From the NCBI GenBank assembly GCA_022793375.1, contig JAAWCS010000001.1, positions 19,059 to 83,058 on the forward strand: a stretch of DNA of 64,000 nt. Reading direction: 5' to 3'. The position numbers and the translations under genes were made by a program. This DNA is from Lachnospiraceae bacterium (lineage in GTDB: Bacteria; Bacillota; Clostridia; Lachnospirales; Lachnospiraceae). Of this stretch, positions 9,193 to 17,462 are shown piece after piece. Under the pieces are notes generated by a model. It had not been told where the DNA came from. It was given only the letters and a program-made list of their open reading frames with translations, and did not search any database. The number at the start of each line of letters is the position of its first letter. Position 1 is the stretch's first letter.

Positions 9193-10554
9193 ATGAACGA
9201 AGAATATAACGCCTACTATGAGAATAAGGAACAGGATTCTATGCAGGAATACGGCGGCGGCCGCAGGCGCCGCAGCAGGAAAAAGGGCCGGATCGGCCGT
9301 GTGCTTGTGATTACACTGGGGATGTTTTTGCTGGTTGGCGTAGCGGCGGTCGGCGGTTACAGCGTGCATACGATCGTGGAACAGTTGGAAGCCGGCCGGC
9401 AACAGGATAAAACGGAACAAACGCAGCCGTCCGGGCAGGACAAGGACACGGTTATATCGAACCAAAAGCCGCAGGAGCCTCTGATCCAGCAGCAGGCGAC
9501 CGCGGCAGTGGATCAGGGACAGACCACCCCCGTGATCTTAACCGATGTGTCCAATGTGGTGGAAGCCGTGATGCCGTCGGTTGTTTCGATTGTGAATTCC
9601 GGTATCTACACCTCACAGGGCGGCTTCGGTTCATTCTGGGATCGGGGAACTACGGAAATTCCGACACAGAGCAGCGGCTCCGGCATTATCATCGGCCAGA
9701 ACGACAACGAACTTCTGATTGTGACCAACAATCATGTGGTGGCGGATAACGATAAGCTGACCGTACAGTTCGTAGACGACAGCACGGCGGAAGCGACGGT
9801 CAAGGGTACGAAAGCCTCCTCCGATATTGCGATTATTTCCGTACCGCTTAACCAGCTTTCAAGCGAGACGAGGAGCGCGATTACGATTGCCAAACTGGGC
9901 GATTCCGACAGTCTGAAGATCGGGCAGGGCGTGGTTGCGATCGGCAATGCGTTAGGATACGGCCAGTCCACGACAGAGGGCATTATCAGTGCCCTCAACC
10001 GGGAGGTAACGACCAGCGAGGGCACCACCCTGACCGTACTGCAGACCAGCGCGCCGATCAATCCCGGCAACAGCGGCGGCGCGCTCTTAAATGCGTATGG
10101 CGAAGTGATCGGCATCAACACGGCCAAGGTCATGGATACCAAGGTAGAGGGCATCAACTATGCGATCCCGATTTCGTCGGTGATCGACCTGATTAACAAT
10201 ATGATGGATTGGGAGACCCGCGGCCGGGTATCGGCCGAGGAGGCGGGCTATCTGGGAATCCAGCCAATCTCGGTTGACAAGAAGTCGGCCGAGGCATACG
10301 ATATGCCGATCGGCGTGTATGCCTATGTCGTAGTGGAGGGCTCACCGGCCGCTGCGGCAGGCATGCAGGAGAAGGACATCATCACGCATTTGGATCAGTA
10401 CCCGATCGAGAGCGTGGAGGAACTGCAGAATGCCCTTGAATATTTTGCCGGCGGCGATACGGTGAAGGTTACGGTCCAGCGCCTGTCAAACGGTTCCTAC
10501 CAGGAACTGGAACTGGAGATCACCCTTGCTTACAAGAGGGATTATGCGAATTAG
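9193..10554 (+). CDS. HtrA/DegP-like membrane serine protease with PDZ domain
   Basis: 453 residues. A short cytoplasmic tail ends in a basic patch (GGGRRRRSRKK), then one membrane helix (about 38-60) and a low-complexity Gln-rich linker to about residue 110. The trypsin-like domain has the catalytic His in VTNNHVVADND, Asp in SSDIAIISVP and Ser in INPGNSGGALLN. One PDZ domain follows (about 350-450, starting YLGIQPISV). The family degrades or refolds misfolded exported proteins outside the membrane. ATG 9193 has a GGGAG site upstream. It stands alone between two terminators. In many Firmicutes such genes respond to cell-envelope two-component systems; no operator was identified here. Confidence 0.92.
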   Translation: MNEEYNAYYENKEQDSMQEYGGGRRRRSRKKGRIGRVLVITLGMFLLVGVAAVGGYSVHTIVEQLEAGRQQDKTEQTQPSGQDKDTVISNQKPQEPLIQQQATAAVDQGQTTPVILTDVSNVVEAVMPSVVSIVNSGIYTSQGGFGSFWDRGTTEIPTQSSGSGIIIGQNDNELLIVTNNHVVADNDKLTVQFVDDSTAEATVKGTKASSDIAIISVPLNQLSSETRSAITIAKLGDSDSLKIGQGVVAIGNALGYGQSTTEGIISALNREVTTSEGTTLTVLQTSAPINPGNSGGALLNAYGEVIGINTAKVMDTKVEGINYAIPISSVIDLINNMMDWETRGRVSAEEAGYLGIQPISVDKKSAEAYDMPIGVYAYVVVEGSPAAAAGMQEKDIITHLDQYPIESVEELQNALEYFAGGDTVKVTVQRLSNGSYQELELEITLAYKRDYAN

Positions 10555-10596
10555 CACAAATCCCGTTTAAATATTGTATCATTTCCCTTTTTCTCT

Positions 10597-10632
10597 GAAA
10601 GAGCCGTCCGGCGCCGCCGGGCGGTTTCTTTC
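10597..10632 (+). terminator. Terminator after htrA-like gene
   Basis: A GC-rich stem, CCGTCCGGC at 10604-10612 with GCCGGGCGG at 10616-10624, is flanked by GAAA and a T-rich tail (TTTCTTTC). Confidence 0.6.
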
Positions 10633-10690
10633 ATGGCAGGGAAAACGATGGCGCGCAGGCAGAGTCCCGCGGCGTTTAGAAAAACTTTAC

Positions 10691-10719
10691 TTGTAAGGAC
10701 CGGCAAAGTCATGTATACT
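10691..10719 (+). promoter_or_regulatory. Sigma-A promoter for clpX
   Basis: TTGTAA (10691-10696), 17 bases, then TATACT (10714-10719), about 43 bases before the clpX start codon. Confidence 0.6.
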
Positions 10720-10761
10720 TTGATACAGTAGGGTTGTGGGACAAAAGGAGAGTATACGTAG

Positions 10762-12132
10762 ATGAGTGAAGAAACGAAAGTTCCGGAGGAAGAGTACGAG
10801 AAAGTCTGTTTTATCTGCCGCCGTCCGGAGAGCCGGGCAGGCAAGCTGATCCATATGCCCGGCAATATGGATATCTGTTCGGACTGTATGCAGAAGGCGT
10901 TTAATTCCCTGCAGAACGGAAGTCTTGGCAATTATCAGGAAATACTGAAAAATTATCCCGGCATGGGCGCCGATCTTTTGAATTTAAACGAACTGGGCTT
11001 AAACAGCCCGGAGGTGCCAAAGCGCCAGAAGCTGAAAAAAAAGAAAAGCCAGGAAGAGACAAGGCCCGTATTTGACCGCGCACAGATTCCGGCGCCGCAT
11101 CAGATGAAGGGGCAGCTGGATGAATACGTAGTGGGACAGGAGCAGGCGAAAAAGGCCGTCTCGGTGGCGGTTTACAATCATTATAAACGGATTTCGGCCG
11201 ATTTGTCGGACGGGATCGAGATCGAAAAATCCAATATGCTGCTGATCGGCCCGACCGGCAGCGGCAAGACCTACCTGGTCAAGACCTTGGCCAGACTGCT
11301 GAATGTGCCGCTAGCGATTGCCGACGCCACGTCTCTGACAGAGGCCGGCTATATCGGCGACGATATCGAGAGCGTGATTACCAAGCTGCTGGCCGCGGCG
11401 GACAACGACGTAGAGCGGGCGGAGCACGGGATCGTGTACATTGACGAGATCGATAAGATCGCCAAAAAGAAAAATACCACGACCCGGGATGTCAGCGGGG
11501 AGTCGGTGCAGCAGGAGCTTTTAAAGATGCTGGAGGGCGCGGACGTGGAGGTGCCGGTCGGTTCCAACAGCAAAAACGCCATGGTGCCGATGACGACGGT
11601 CAACACCAGCCATATCCTGTTTATCTGCGGCGGCGCCTTTCCGGATCTGGAGGAGATTGTAAAGCGGCGGCTCAATGAAAAGGCCGGCATCGGCTTTGCC
11701 GCGTCGTTAAAAGACAATTTTGACAAGGACAAGAACCTCCTCTCAAAAACAACGACGGAGGATTTGCGCCAGTTTGGCATGATCCCGGAGTTTTTGGGAC
11801 GCCTGCCGGTACTGGTAGCGCTGGAACCTTTGACCAAAGAGTTTATGCTGCGGATCCTAAAGGAGCCGCGCAATGCGATTGTGCGCCAGTATCAAAAGCT
11901 TTTGGCAATGGACGAGGTACAGCTGATTTTTGAGGAGGAGGCGTTAGAGGTCATCGCTGAGCGGGCGATGGAGAAGGAGACAGGCGCCCGGGCGCTTCGT
12001 TCGATCATCGAGGAATTTATGATGGATATCATGTACGAAATCCCCAAAGACGACAACATCGGTACGGTGACCATCACAAAAGAGTATCTGGAACATACCG
12101 GCGGTCCGCGCATTACCATGCGGTTCGCTTAA
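10762..12132 (+). CDS. clpX: ClpX, ATP-dependent protease unfoldase subunit
   Basis: 456 residues, slightly longer than the usual 410-430 because of a lysine-rich linker (about 85-100). The N-terminal zinc-binding domain has CFIC and CSDC near residues 16-42. The AAA+ core has Walker A GPTGSGKT near 160, the pore loop EAGYIGDD (usually GYVG), Walker B IVYIDEIDKI near 225 and sensor arginines in ETGARALRSI. The IGF loop that docks on ClpP is present (AGIGFAAS, near 312). ClpX unfolds tagged substrates for ClpP. No clpP, tig or lon lies nearby, although clpP-clpX linkage is common, so ClpP must be encoded elsewhere. The gene has its own promoter and a strong terminator. Confidence 0.92.
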   Translation: MSEETKVPEEEYEKVCFICRRPESRAGKLIHMPGNMDICSDCMQKAFNSLQNGSLGNYQEILKNYPGMGADLLNLNELGLNSPEVPKRQKLKKKKSQEETRPVFDRAQIPAPHQMKGQLDEYVVGQEQAKKAVSVAVYNHYKRISADLSDGIEIEKSNMLLIGPTGSGKTYLVKTLARLLNVPLAIADATSLTEAGYIGDDIESVITKLLAAADNDVERAEHGIVYIDEIDKIAKKKNTTTRDVSGESVQQELLKMLEGADVEVPVGSNSKNAMVPMTTVNTSHILFICGGAFPDLEEIVKRRLNEKAGIGFAASLKDNFDKDKNLLSKTTTEDLRQFGMIPEFLGRLPVLVALEPLTKEFMLRILKEPRNAIVRQYQKLLAMDEVQLIFEEEALEVIAERAMEKETGARALRSIIEEFMMDIMYEIPKDDNIGTVTITKEYLEHTGGPRITMRFA

Positions 12133-12139
12133 AAAGCAG

Positions 12140-12165
12140 GAAGCCGCGGCCGCGGCTTCTTATTT
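12140..12165 (+). terminator. Terminator after clpX
   Basis: A perfect 20-base palindrome, GAAGCCGCGG then CCGCGGCTTC (12140-12159), followed by a T-rich tail. Confidence 0.75.
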
Positions 12166-12184
12166 TGCTTGGAAAGGCGGACGT

Positions 12185-12211
12185 ATAATTTTACGTTTTC
12201 CTCCATATAAT
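12185..12211 (+). promoter_or_regulatory. Candidate sporulation sigma-E promoter
   Basis: GTATA (12183-12187), a 16-base spacer and CATATAAT (12204-12211) fit the mother-cell sigma-E pattern ATA-N16-18-CATAnnnT. The -10 also contains TATAAT, but there is no housekeeping -35 at the right distance. The match is by eye and short, so it is tentative. Confidence 0.4.
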
Positions 12212-12235
12212 AGAAAAAAACTGCGGAGTTTTTGC

Positions 12236-13939
12236 ATGCCCAGCCAAGAACAGCAGCGCCGTCAATGTTCAGAGCGCATTATGTCTGAAGATTACGGCGA
12301 TTTTATTCTGGAATATTTGTTTCAGGGGCCGGTGGAGAGCAGGCCGGATACGTTTTGCAGCCAGAAAGTAGACGACCGGTTTCTGTCCTTTTATGTTCCC
12401 AAAAATCTGTGGGAGCCTTTGAATTACAATACGATTCCTTACGCGATGGTGCCGAAGCTCTTTACACTGCAGGACAGCAGCAGCATGACGGCAGCCGGGA
12501 TTACGCAGGTGCGCCAGTCGGCGCTGGGGCTGACGGGGCGGGGGACGCTGCTAGGCGTCATTGACTCGGGGATCGATTACCTGAATCCGATGTTTCGCTG
12601 GCCGGACGGCAATACGAAGATTGCCGCGATCTGGGATCAGACGATCAACGACGGGCCGCTGCCGGAGTGGATGTCCTACGGATCGGAATACCGGCAGGAA
12701 CAGATAAACGAGGCTCTGCGCTCCGATTCGCCCTACTCTATCGTTCCGTCCCGGGATTTGGACGGCCACGGGACCTTTATGGCCGGGATTGCCGCCGGCA
12801 CGGAGCAGCCGGACGATACGTTCATCGGCGCGGCGCCGGGAGCGGCGCTGGCGATTGTCAAGCTCAAGCCGGCCAAACAATACCTGCGGGATTTCTTTGC
12901 GATCCAGCCTGGCGCGGAAGCCTACCAGGAAAACGATATCATGCTGGCGGCATCGTATCTGATGCGTCTGGGAATCCGGCTGCGGATGCCGTTAGTAGTC
13001 CTGTGCGGCCTGGGGACGAACTGGGGCAGCCACACGGGCAATTCGCCGCTGGCGCGCACGCTTGCGGCCATGGCGGAACGGCCGCGGGTATCGGTGGTGG
13101 TCCCGGTCGGAAACGAAAACGGGCTCGGCCATCATTATCAGGGGCGCATCGAAGAAGCCGGCGGCTCTTTGGATGTAGAACTGCGGGTGGCGCCCGAAGA
13201 GCGGGGGTTTCAGATGGAACTGTGGTCGCTGGTGCCGGACCGCTTTACGGTGTCGATCCTCTCGCCGGGCGGGGACTACGTGCCGCAGATTCCCCTGCGG
13301 CTGGGGCAGAGCCAGACCGTGAAATTTCCGCTCGATAATACGACCGTGGATGTCAGCTACCGTTTCCTGGAGGTGCGTTCCAACAGCCATCTGGTTGTGA
13401 TGCGTTTTCTGACACCTTCGCCGGGCGTATGGACGGTGCGTGTGGTAAGCGCGGAATATCTGACCGGAGAATTTCATATGTGGCTGCCGTGCCAGGGCTT
13501 TATCCGGGAGGAAACGGCATTTTTGTCGCCCAGTCCGGATACGACTTTGACGGTGCCGGCCAGCACCGAAAATCTGTTGGGGATCGCGGCGTATAATCAC
13601 AGCAGCGGCAGTATTTATATTCGCTCGGGGCGTGGATACAGCCGGATCGGGACCATTAAGCCGGACCTGGCGGCTCCCGGCGTGGATATCTACGGCCCGG
13701 GCTTAAACGGACAGTATGTACGCCGCAGCGGTACCAGCATGGCGGCGGCACACACGGCCGGGGCAGCGGCCTGCCTGCTGGAATGGGGAGTCGTGCTCGG
13801 AAATCAGCCCTGGCTGAACAACGACGCGATCCGGGCGCTGTTAATCCAGGGGGCGACGAGAAGGCCGAACCTGCCTTATCCGAATCGGGAGTGGGGATAT
13901 GGAACCTTAAATTTGTACGGGATTTTTACTACGCTGTAG
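12236..13939 (+). CDS. Subtilisin-like (S8) protease, Csp-like
   Basis: 567 residues. The catalytic triad is intact: Asp in GVIDSGIDY (about 109), His in DLDGHGTFMAG (about 178) and Ser in SGTSMAAAHTAG (about 499). About 190 residues of beta-rich sequence lie between His and Ser, matching the jelly-roll insertion of the clostridial Csp proteases that activate the cortex hydrolase SleC during spore germination. There is no clear signal peptide, as in Csp proteins. ATG 12236 has GGAG at 12225-12228. The upstream sigma-E-like promoter agrees with a sporulation role. No sleC or second csp gene is next to it, and many Clostridia carry several S8 paralogues of unknown role, so the germination function is inference. 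Confidence 0.8.
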   Translation: MPSQEQQRRQCSERIMSEDYGDFILEYLFQGPVESRPDTFCSQKVDDRFLSFYVPKNLWEPLNYNTIPYAMVPKLFTLQDSSSMTAAGITQVRQSALGLTGRGTLLGVIDSGIDYLNPMFRWPDGNTKIAAIWDQTINDGPLPEWMSYGSEYRQEQINEALRSDSPYSIVPSRDLDGHGTFMAGIAAGTEQPDDTFIGAAPGAALAIVKLKPAKQYLRDFFAIQPGAEAYQENDIMLAASYLMRLGIRLRMPLVVLCGLGTNWGSHTGNSPLARTLAAMAERPRVSVVVPVGNENGLGHHYQGRIEEAGGSLDVELRVAPEERGFQMELWSLVPDRFTVSILSPGGDYVPQIPLRLGQSQTVKFPLDNTTVDVSYRFLEVRSNSHLVVMRFLTPSPGVWTVRVVSAEYLTGEFHMWLPCQGFIREETAFLSPSPDTTLTVPASTENLLGIAAYNHSSGSIYIRSGRGYSRIGTIKPDLAAPGVDIYGPGLNGQYVRRSGTSMAAAHTAGAAACLLEWGVVLGNQPWLNNDAIRALLIQGATRRPNLPYPNREWGYGTLNLYGIFTTL

Positions 13940-14001
13940 AAGGAGAGGGGCCGGGAAAGCCGGTCCCTCGGCGCCGTCCGGGGCTTTCATAGAAAAACTG
14001 A

Positions 14002-14030
14002 ATGACAGAAAGCCCAAGACGGTGTATAAT
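14002..14030 (+). promoter_or_regulatory. Sigma-A promoter for the alcohol dehydrogenase gene
   Basis: ATGACA (14002-14007), a 17-base spacer and a perfect TATAAT (14025-14030). A GC-rich hairpin without a T-run (GGGCCGG/CCGGTCCC near 13949-13968) lies upstream, after the protease stop. Confidence 0.65.
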
Positions 14031-14097
14031 GAACAGGAGAAATTTGTAAATGGACAAGCCCGTTTGACAAATAAACCCCGAAGGAGGAAGTCTTTAT

Positions 14098-15279
14098 ATG
14101 AACAGTTTTACATTCCATATCCCTACAGAGATTGTATTTGGCAAAGATTCGGAGTCTTTGACAGCTTCGCTGGTACGCAAATACGGCGGGAGTCGTGTGC
14201 TGATTGTCTATGGCGGCGGCAGCGTGGTCCGCAGCGGGCTTTTAGAGAAGGTCTGCCGCCAGTTTGAGGAGGCCGGCCTGGAATACAATACGCTGGGCGG
14301 CGTGCATCCGAATCCCCATTTGGAGTTTGCCAGGGAGGGCGTGAAGAAGGCGCTGGCCTGGGAAGCAGATTTCATTCTGGCGATCGGCGGCGGCAGCGTG
14401 ATCGACACCGCAAAAGCCATTGCCCACGGGACGGCCAATCCCGATACGGATATCTGGAAATTCTGGCTGCGGGAAGCGGTGCTGACAAAGACCCTGCCGG
14501 TGGGCGTGATTTTGACGATTGCGGCCGCCGGCAGCGAGATGAGCGATTCGGCCGTGCTTACGGACATGGAAAGCGGCGTCAAACGGGGCTTGGGCACACC
14601 GTTTAACCGCCCGGCCTTTGCGGTGATGAATCCGGAACTGACCTATACGCTGCCGGCGTATCAGATCGCCTGCGGTACGGTGGATATTATGATGCATACG
14701 ATGGACCGGTATTTTAACCCGGATACGACCAACCAGCTGACGGACGAGCTGGCGGAGGCGCTTTTGCGTACTGCGATCCACAACGGATCGATCGCGGTCA
14801 AGAACAGCCGCGACTACGGCGCGATGAGCGAACTGATGTGGTGCAGCAGCCTGTCGCACAACGGATTAACCGGGCTGGGCGGCAAGAAAGATTTTGCCCC
14901 GCACCAGCTGGGCCATGAGCTGAGCGCCCGCTTTGACGTGGCGCATGGGGCGAGCCTGTCGGCGATATGGGGGGCCTGGGCCCGCTATGTCTACAAGACC
15001 GATGTGGCCCGTTTCGGCCGCTTTGCGGCAAACGTATGGGGACTGCGCGGCGCCAGCGAGGAGGCGGCTGCCATCGCCGGGATCCATGCCACGGAAGAGT
15101 ATTTCGGTTCGATCGGGATGCCGACGAATTTCAGCACGCTGGGCATCGGCATACAGCCGGAGGAGGTGCTGCGGGAACTGGCGCTGGGCTGCACGTACCA
15201 TCGCACGCGCAAGGTAGGCTCCTTCCAGGTGCTGGAGGAGTCCGACCTGTATGAAATCTACAAGGCGGCCAACTGTTAG
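14098..15279 (+). CDS. Iron-containing (butanol-type) alcohol dehydrogenase
   Basis: 393 residues of the group III iron-dependent alcohol dehydrogenase family, closest in pattern to the YqhD/BdhA NADPH-dependent aldehyde reductases. The nucleotide-binding loop is GGGSVIDTAKAIAH (about 100). Metal ligands are visible as Asp and His in GTVDIMMHTMDRY (about 195) and His residues in HQLGHELSARFDVAHGAS (about 265-285). It would reduce aldehydes such as butyraldehyde or acetaldehyde to alcohols in the cytoplasm during fermentation. A strong AGGAGG site precedes ATG 14098. It ends one base before the next gene, the Suv3-like helicase, so the two are probably cotranscribed although unrelated in function. 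Confidence 0.9.
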   Translation: MNSFTFHIPTEIVFGKDSESLTASLVRKYGGSRVLIVYGGGSVVRSGLLEKVCRQFEEAGLEYNTLGGVHPNPHLEFAREGVKKALAWEADFILAIGGGSVIDTAKAIAHGTANPDTDIWKFWLREAVLTKTLPVGVILTIAAAGSEMSDSAVLTDMESGVKRGLGTPFNRPAFAVMNPELTYTLPAYQIACGTVDIMMHTMDRYFNPDTTNQLTDELAEALLRTAIHNGSIAVKNSRDYGAMSELMWCSSLSHNGLTGLGGKKDFAPHQLGHELSARFDVAHGASLSAIWGAWARYVYKTDVARFGRFAANVWGLRGASEEAAAIAGIHATEEYFGSIGMPTNFSTLGIGIQPEEVLRELALGCTYHRTRKVGSFQVLEESDLYEIYKAANC

Positions 15280-15280
15280 T

Positions 15281-17278
15281 ATGACGAAAAAAGAACTGTC
15301 AGAAAAATATCAGAACCTGCTGATGCGGATGCCGTCCAGAAGCTGCCGGGACAGCTTATCCGAACTGCAGCAGAAAATACAGGTGGTGGTGCGCCACGGC
15401 CGGCAGAAACGGATTAAGGACGAGACGCTGGTATCGGAACTTCTGCATCTGGTGCCGATGCTCAAGGGCTGCAAAGAAGAGCATCGCTTTGAGGCGCAGG
15501 CGGTGATCGCGCTGCCTCAGGTGCTGGCGGTATGCGACCGTCTGGCGGCGATCCGCCTGTCGGCTTACGAAAAGATCCGCGAGGATAAGCCGTCGTTAGA
15601 AGATCTGTTCGCCTTTTTTTACCATGGACAGAGAGAACTCTTTATTCTGCCGCCGGCCAAAGCATATCATACCCGCTACATAGAAATGCAGATTCTAACC
15701 AGGGTAAAAGAGGCAATCCCCCAGGCGCCGGCGCTGGAATATCCGTTAGCCAGGGAGAAAAAACGCCATTTTATCCTTCATGTGGGTGCGACGAATACGG
15801 GAAAAACCTACGACGCGCTGCAGGATCTGCGGCGGGCGGAGAGCGGTGTCTATTTAGCGCCGCTTCGTCTGCTGGCGATGGAGGTACAGGAACGGCTGCG
15901 TGAGGACGGGATTTTCTGCTCGCTGCTGACCGGGGAGGAGGAAGAGATTCTTTCTTCGGCGACCGTGCTTTCGGCGACGGTTGAGAAGCTGGACGTAAAC
16001 CATGCATACGAAGTGGCGGTCATTGACGAATGCCAGATGATTACCGATCCTCAGCGGGGAGCGGCCTGGACGCGGGCGATTCTGGGCGTGCGGGCCGAGC
16101 GCATCCATCTGTGTATGGCCCCGGAGGCCGAGCGGATTGTACGGGCGCTGATTGCCGACTGCAAGGACAGCTGCGAGATTGTCCGCCACCGCCGCCGGAC
16201 GGCGCTGACGTATGTGGACAAGCCGTATCGCTTTCCGGCAGATATTGAGGACGGCGACGCGCTGGTGGTGTTTTCGCGCAAGACGGTGCTGTCGGTGGCG
16301 GCGGAACTGCGCCGTGCGGGGATTCAGGCCAGCGTTATTTACGGGGCGCTGCCCTACGCGGCCCGCAAGCGTCAGGTACGCCGTTTTCTGGACGGCGAAT
16401 CCAAGGTCCTGGTGACAACGGACGCGATCGGCATGGGCATGAACCTGCCGATCCGGCGGATTATCTTTATGGATATTGTGAAATTTGACGGCAAGGAACG
16501 GCGGATGTTGGAGCCGGCGCAGACAAAGCAGATTGCCGGCCGTGCCGGCCGCCTGGGCATGTACGATGAAGGGTTTGTGATGAGCGTGGAGCCAAACAGC
16601 GTGATCCGTGACAACCTGGAGACAAAGACGGAGGAAATCACCCAGGCGCGTCTGACGTTTTCGGAGGCGCTTTTGGAGGCGGATTACGCGCTGGAGGATT
16701 TGATCCGCATGTGGTCGTTTGCGGAGGTGCCGGATAAGTACAACAAGATGAATACCGAGGGGCCGCTGTATCTTCTGAAAATCCTGCGAAAAGCGGGGGT
16801 CGACATAAGCGGCCGCGAGGCGAACGAGACGCTGTATCAGATGATTACGGTGGGGTTTGATATCGAGTGCCGCGAACTTTTGGATCAGTGGCTCACAGCC
16901 TGCCTGGATTATTTGTCCGGGGAAGGCCGGCTGCTGTTTCCGGACTGCGGTGTGACGGATCTGCTGAAAATGGAGATTGCCTGCCGTCAGCTGGATCTCT
17001 ATTATCAGATGTGCCATCGCTTTCATCTGCCCTGCGACGAAGAACGGGTGACCATGGAAAAGGACCGCCTGGCAGCGGCGATTGACAGCGCGATTGTCAC
17101 GGATTTGCAGAATTACCGGCGGCGCTGCCGAATCTGCGGCAAGATCTTGCCGTGGAATACGGCGTTTGGCGTCTGCACGGAATGTTTTGACAGCCAGCAC
17201 GCCCGCTACGGGGGCGGACGTTCGCATGCTCATCGGCATTCCCGTCCGGGCCGCCGCCGCTTGAGGCACTCAGGATAA
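15281..17278 (+). CDS. Suv3-type superfamily 2 RNA helicase with zinc-finger tail
   Basis: About 665 residues. Residues 1-160 are an unrecognised helical region. The helicase core has Walker A VGATNTGKTYDAL (about 168-175), motif II AVIDECQMITD (about 248; DECQ instead of DEAD/DExH), motif III-like HLCMAPEA, and motif VI QIAGRAGRLGMYDEG (about 420). This set is that of SUV3/SUPV3L1, the helicase of the mitochondrial RNA degradosome. The C-terminus has four cysteines (CRIC and CTEC, about 615-635) and a His/Arg-rich tail, suggesting RNA binding. I chose ATG 15281, one base after the dehydrogenase stop; the ribosome site is weak (AAGGCGG near 15262). The nuclease partner, if any, is not adjacent. 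Confidence 0.82.
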   Translation: MTKKELSEKYQNLLMRMPSRSCRDSLSELQQKIQVVVRHGRQKRIKDETLVSELLHLVPMLKGCKEEHRFEAQAVIALPQVLAVCDRLAAIRLSAYEKIREDKPSLEDLFAFFYHGQRELFILPPAKAYHTRYIEMQILTRVKEAIPQAPALEYPLAREKKRHFILHVGATNTGKTYDALQDLRRAESGVYLAPLRLLAMEVQERLREDGIFCSLLTGEEEEILSSATVLSATVEKLDVNHAYEVAVIDECQMITDPQRGAAWTRAILGVRAERIHLCMAPEAERIVRALIADCKDSCEIVRHRRRTALTYVDKPYRFPADIEDGDALVVFSRKTVLSVAAELRRAGIQASVIYGALPYAARKRQVRRFLDGESKVLVTTDAIGMGMNLPIRRIIFMDIVKFDGKERRMLEPAQTKQIAGRAGRLGMYDEGFVMSVEPNSVIRDNLETKTEEITQARLTFSEALLEADYALEDLIRMWSFAEVPDKYNKMNTEGPLYLLKILRKAGVDISGREANETLYQMITVGFDIECRELLDQWLTACLDYLSGEGRLLFPDCGVTDLLKMEIACRQLDLYYQMCHRFHLPCDEERVTMEKDRLAAAIDSAIVTDLQNYRRRCRICGKILPWNTAFGVCTECFDSQHARYGGGRSHAHRHSRPGRRRLRHSG

Positions 17279-17372
17279 ACCGCATGCGCCGGGCGCGGTG
17301 GCCTTTTTGCAGGGCCGCTGCTAAAAAATTTTATAAGAAAGATTAAGATTTTTTGTATATTTTAGAAAATCC

Positions 17373-17402
17373 ATGACATACGGCCCTCAATCGTGCTATA
17401 AT
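17373..17402 (+). promoter_or_regulatory. Sigma-A promoter for the xpaC-telA operon
   Basis: ATGACA (17373-17378), an 18-base spacer and TATAAT (17397-17402), about 60 bases before the XpaC-like start codon. Confidence 0.55.
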
Positions 17403-17462
17403 GCAGTATGGAAATACTGGCTCAGGCGAAGTATCCTTGTGAAAAAATTTTCGGGAGGCATC

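Noticed and set aside
15854..17269. A 471-codon open frame on the minus strand
   Set aside because: It runs antisense to the whole helicase core, has no family motif or ribosome site, and is the usual by-product of GC-rich codons.
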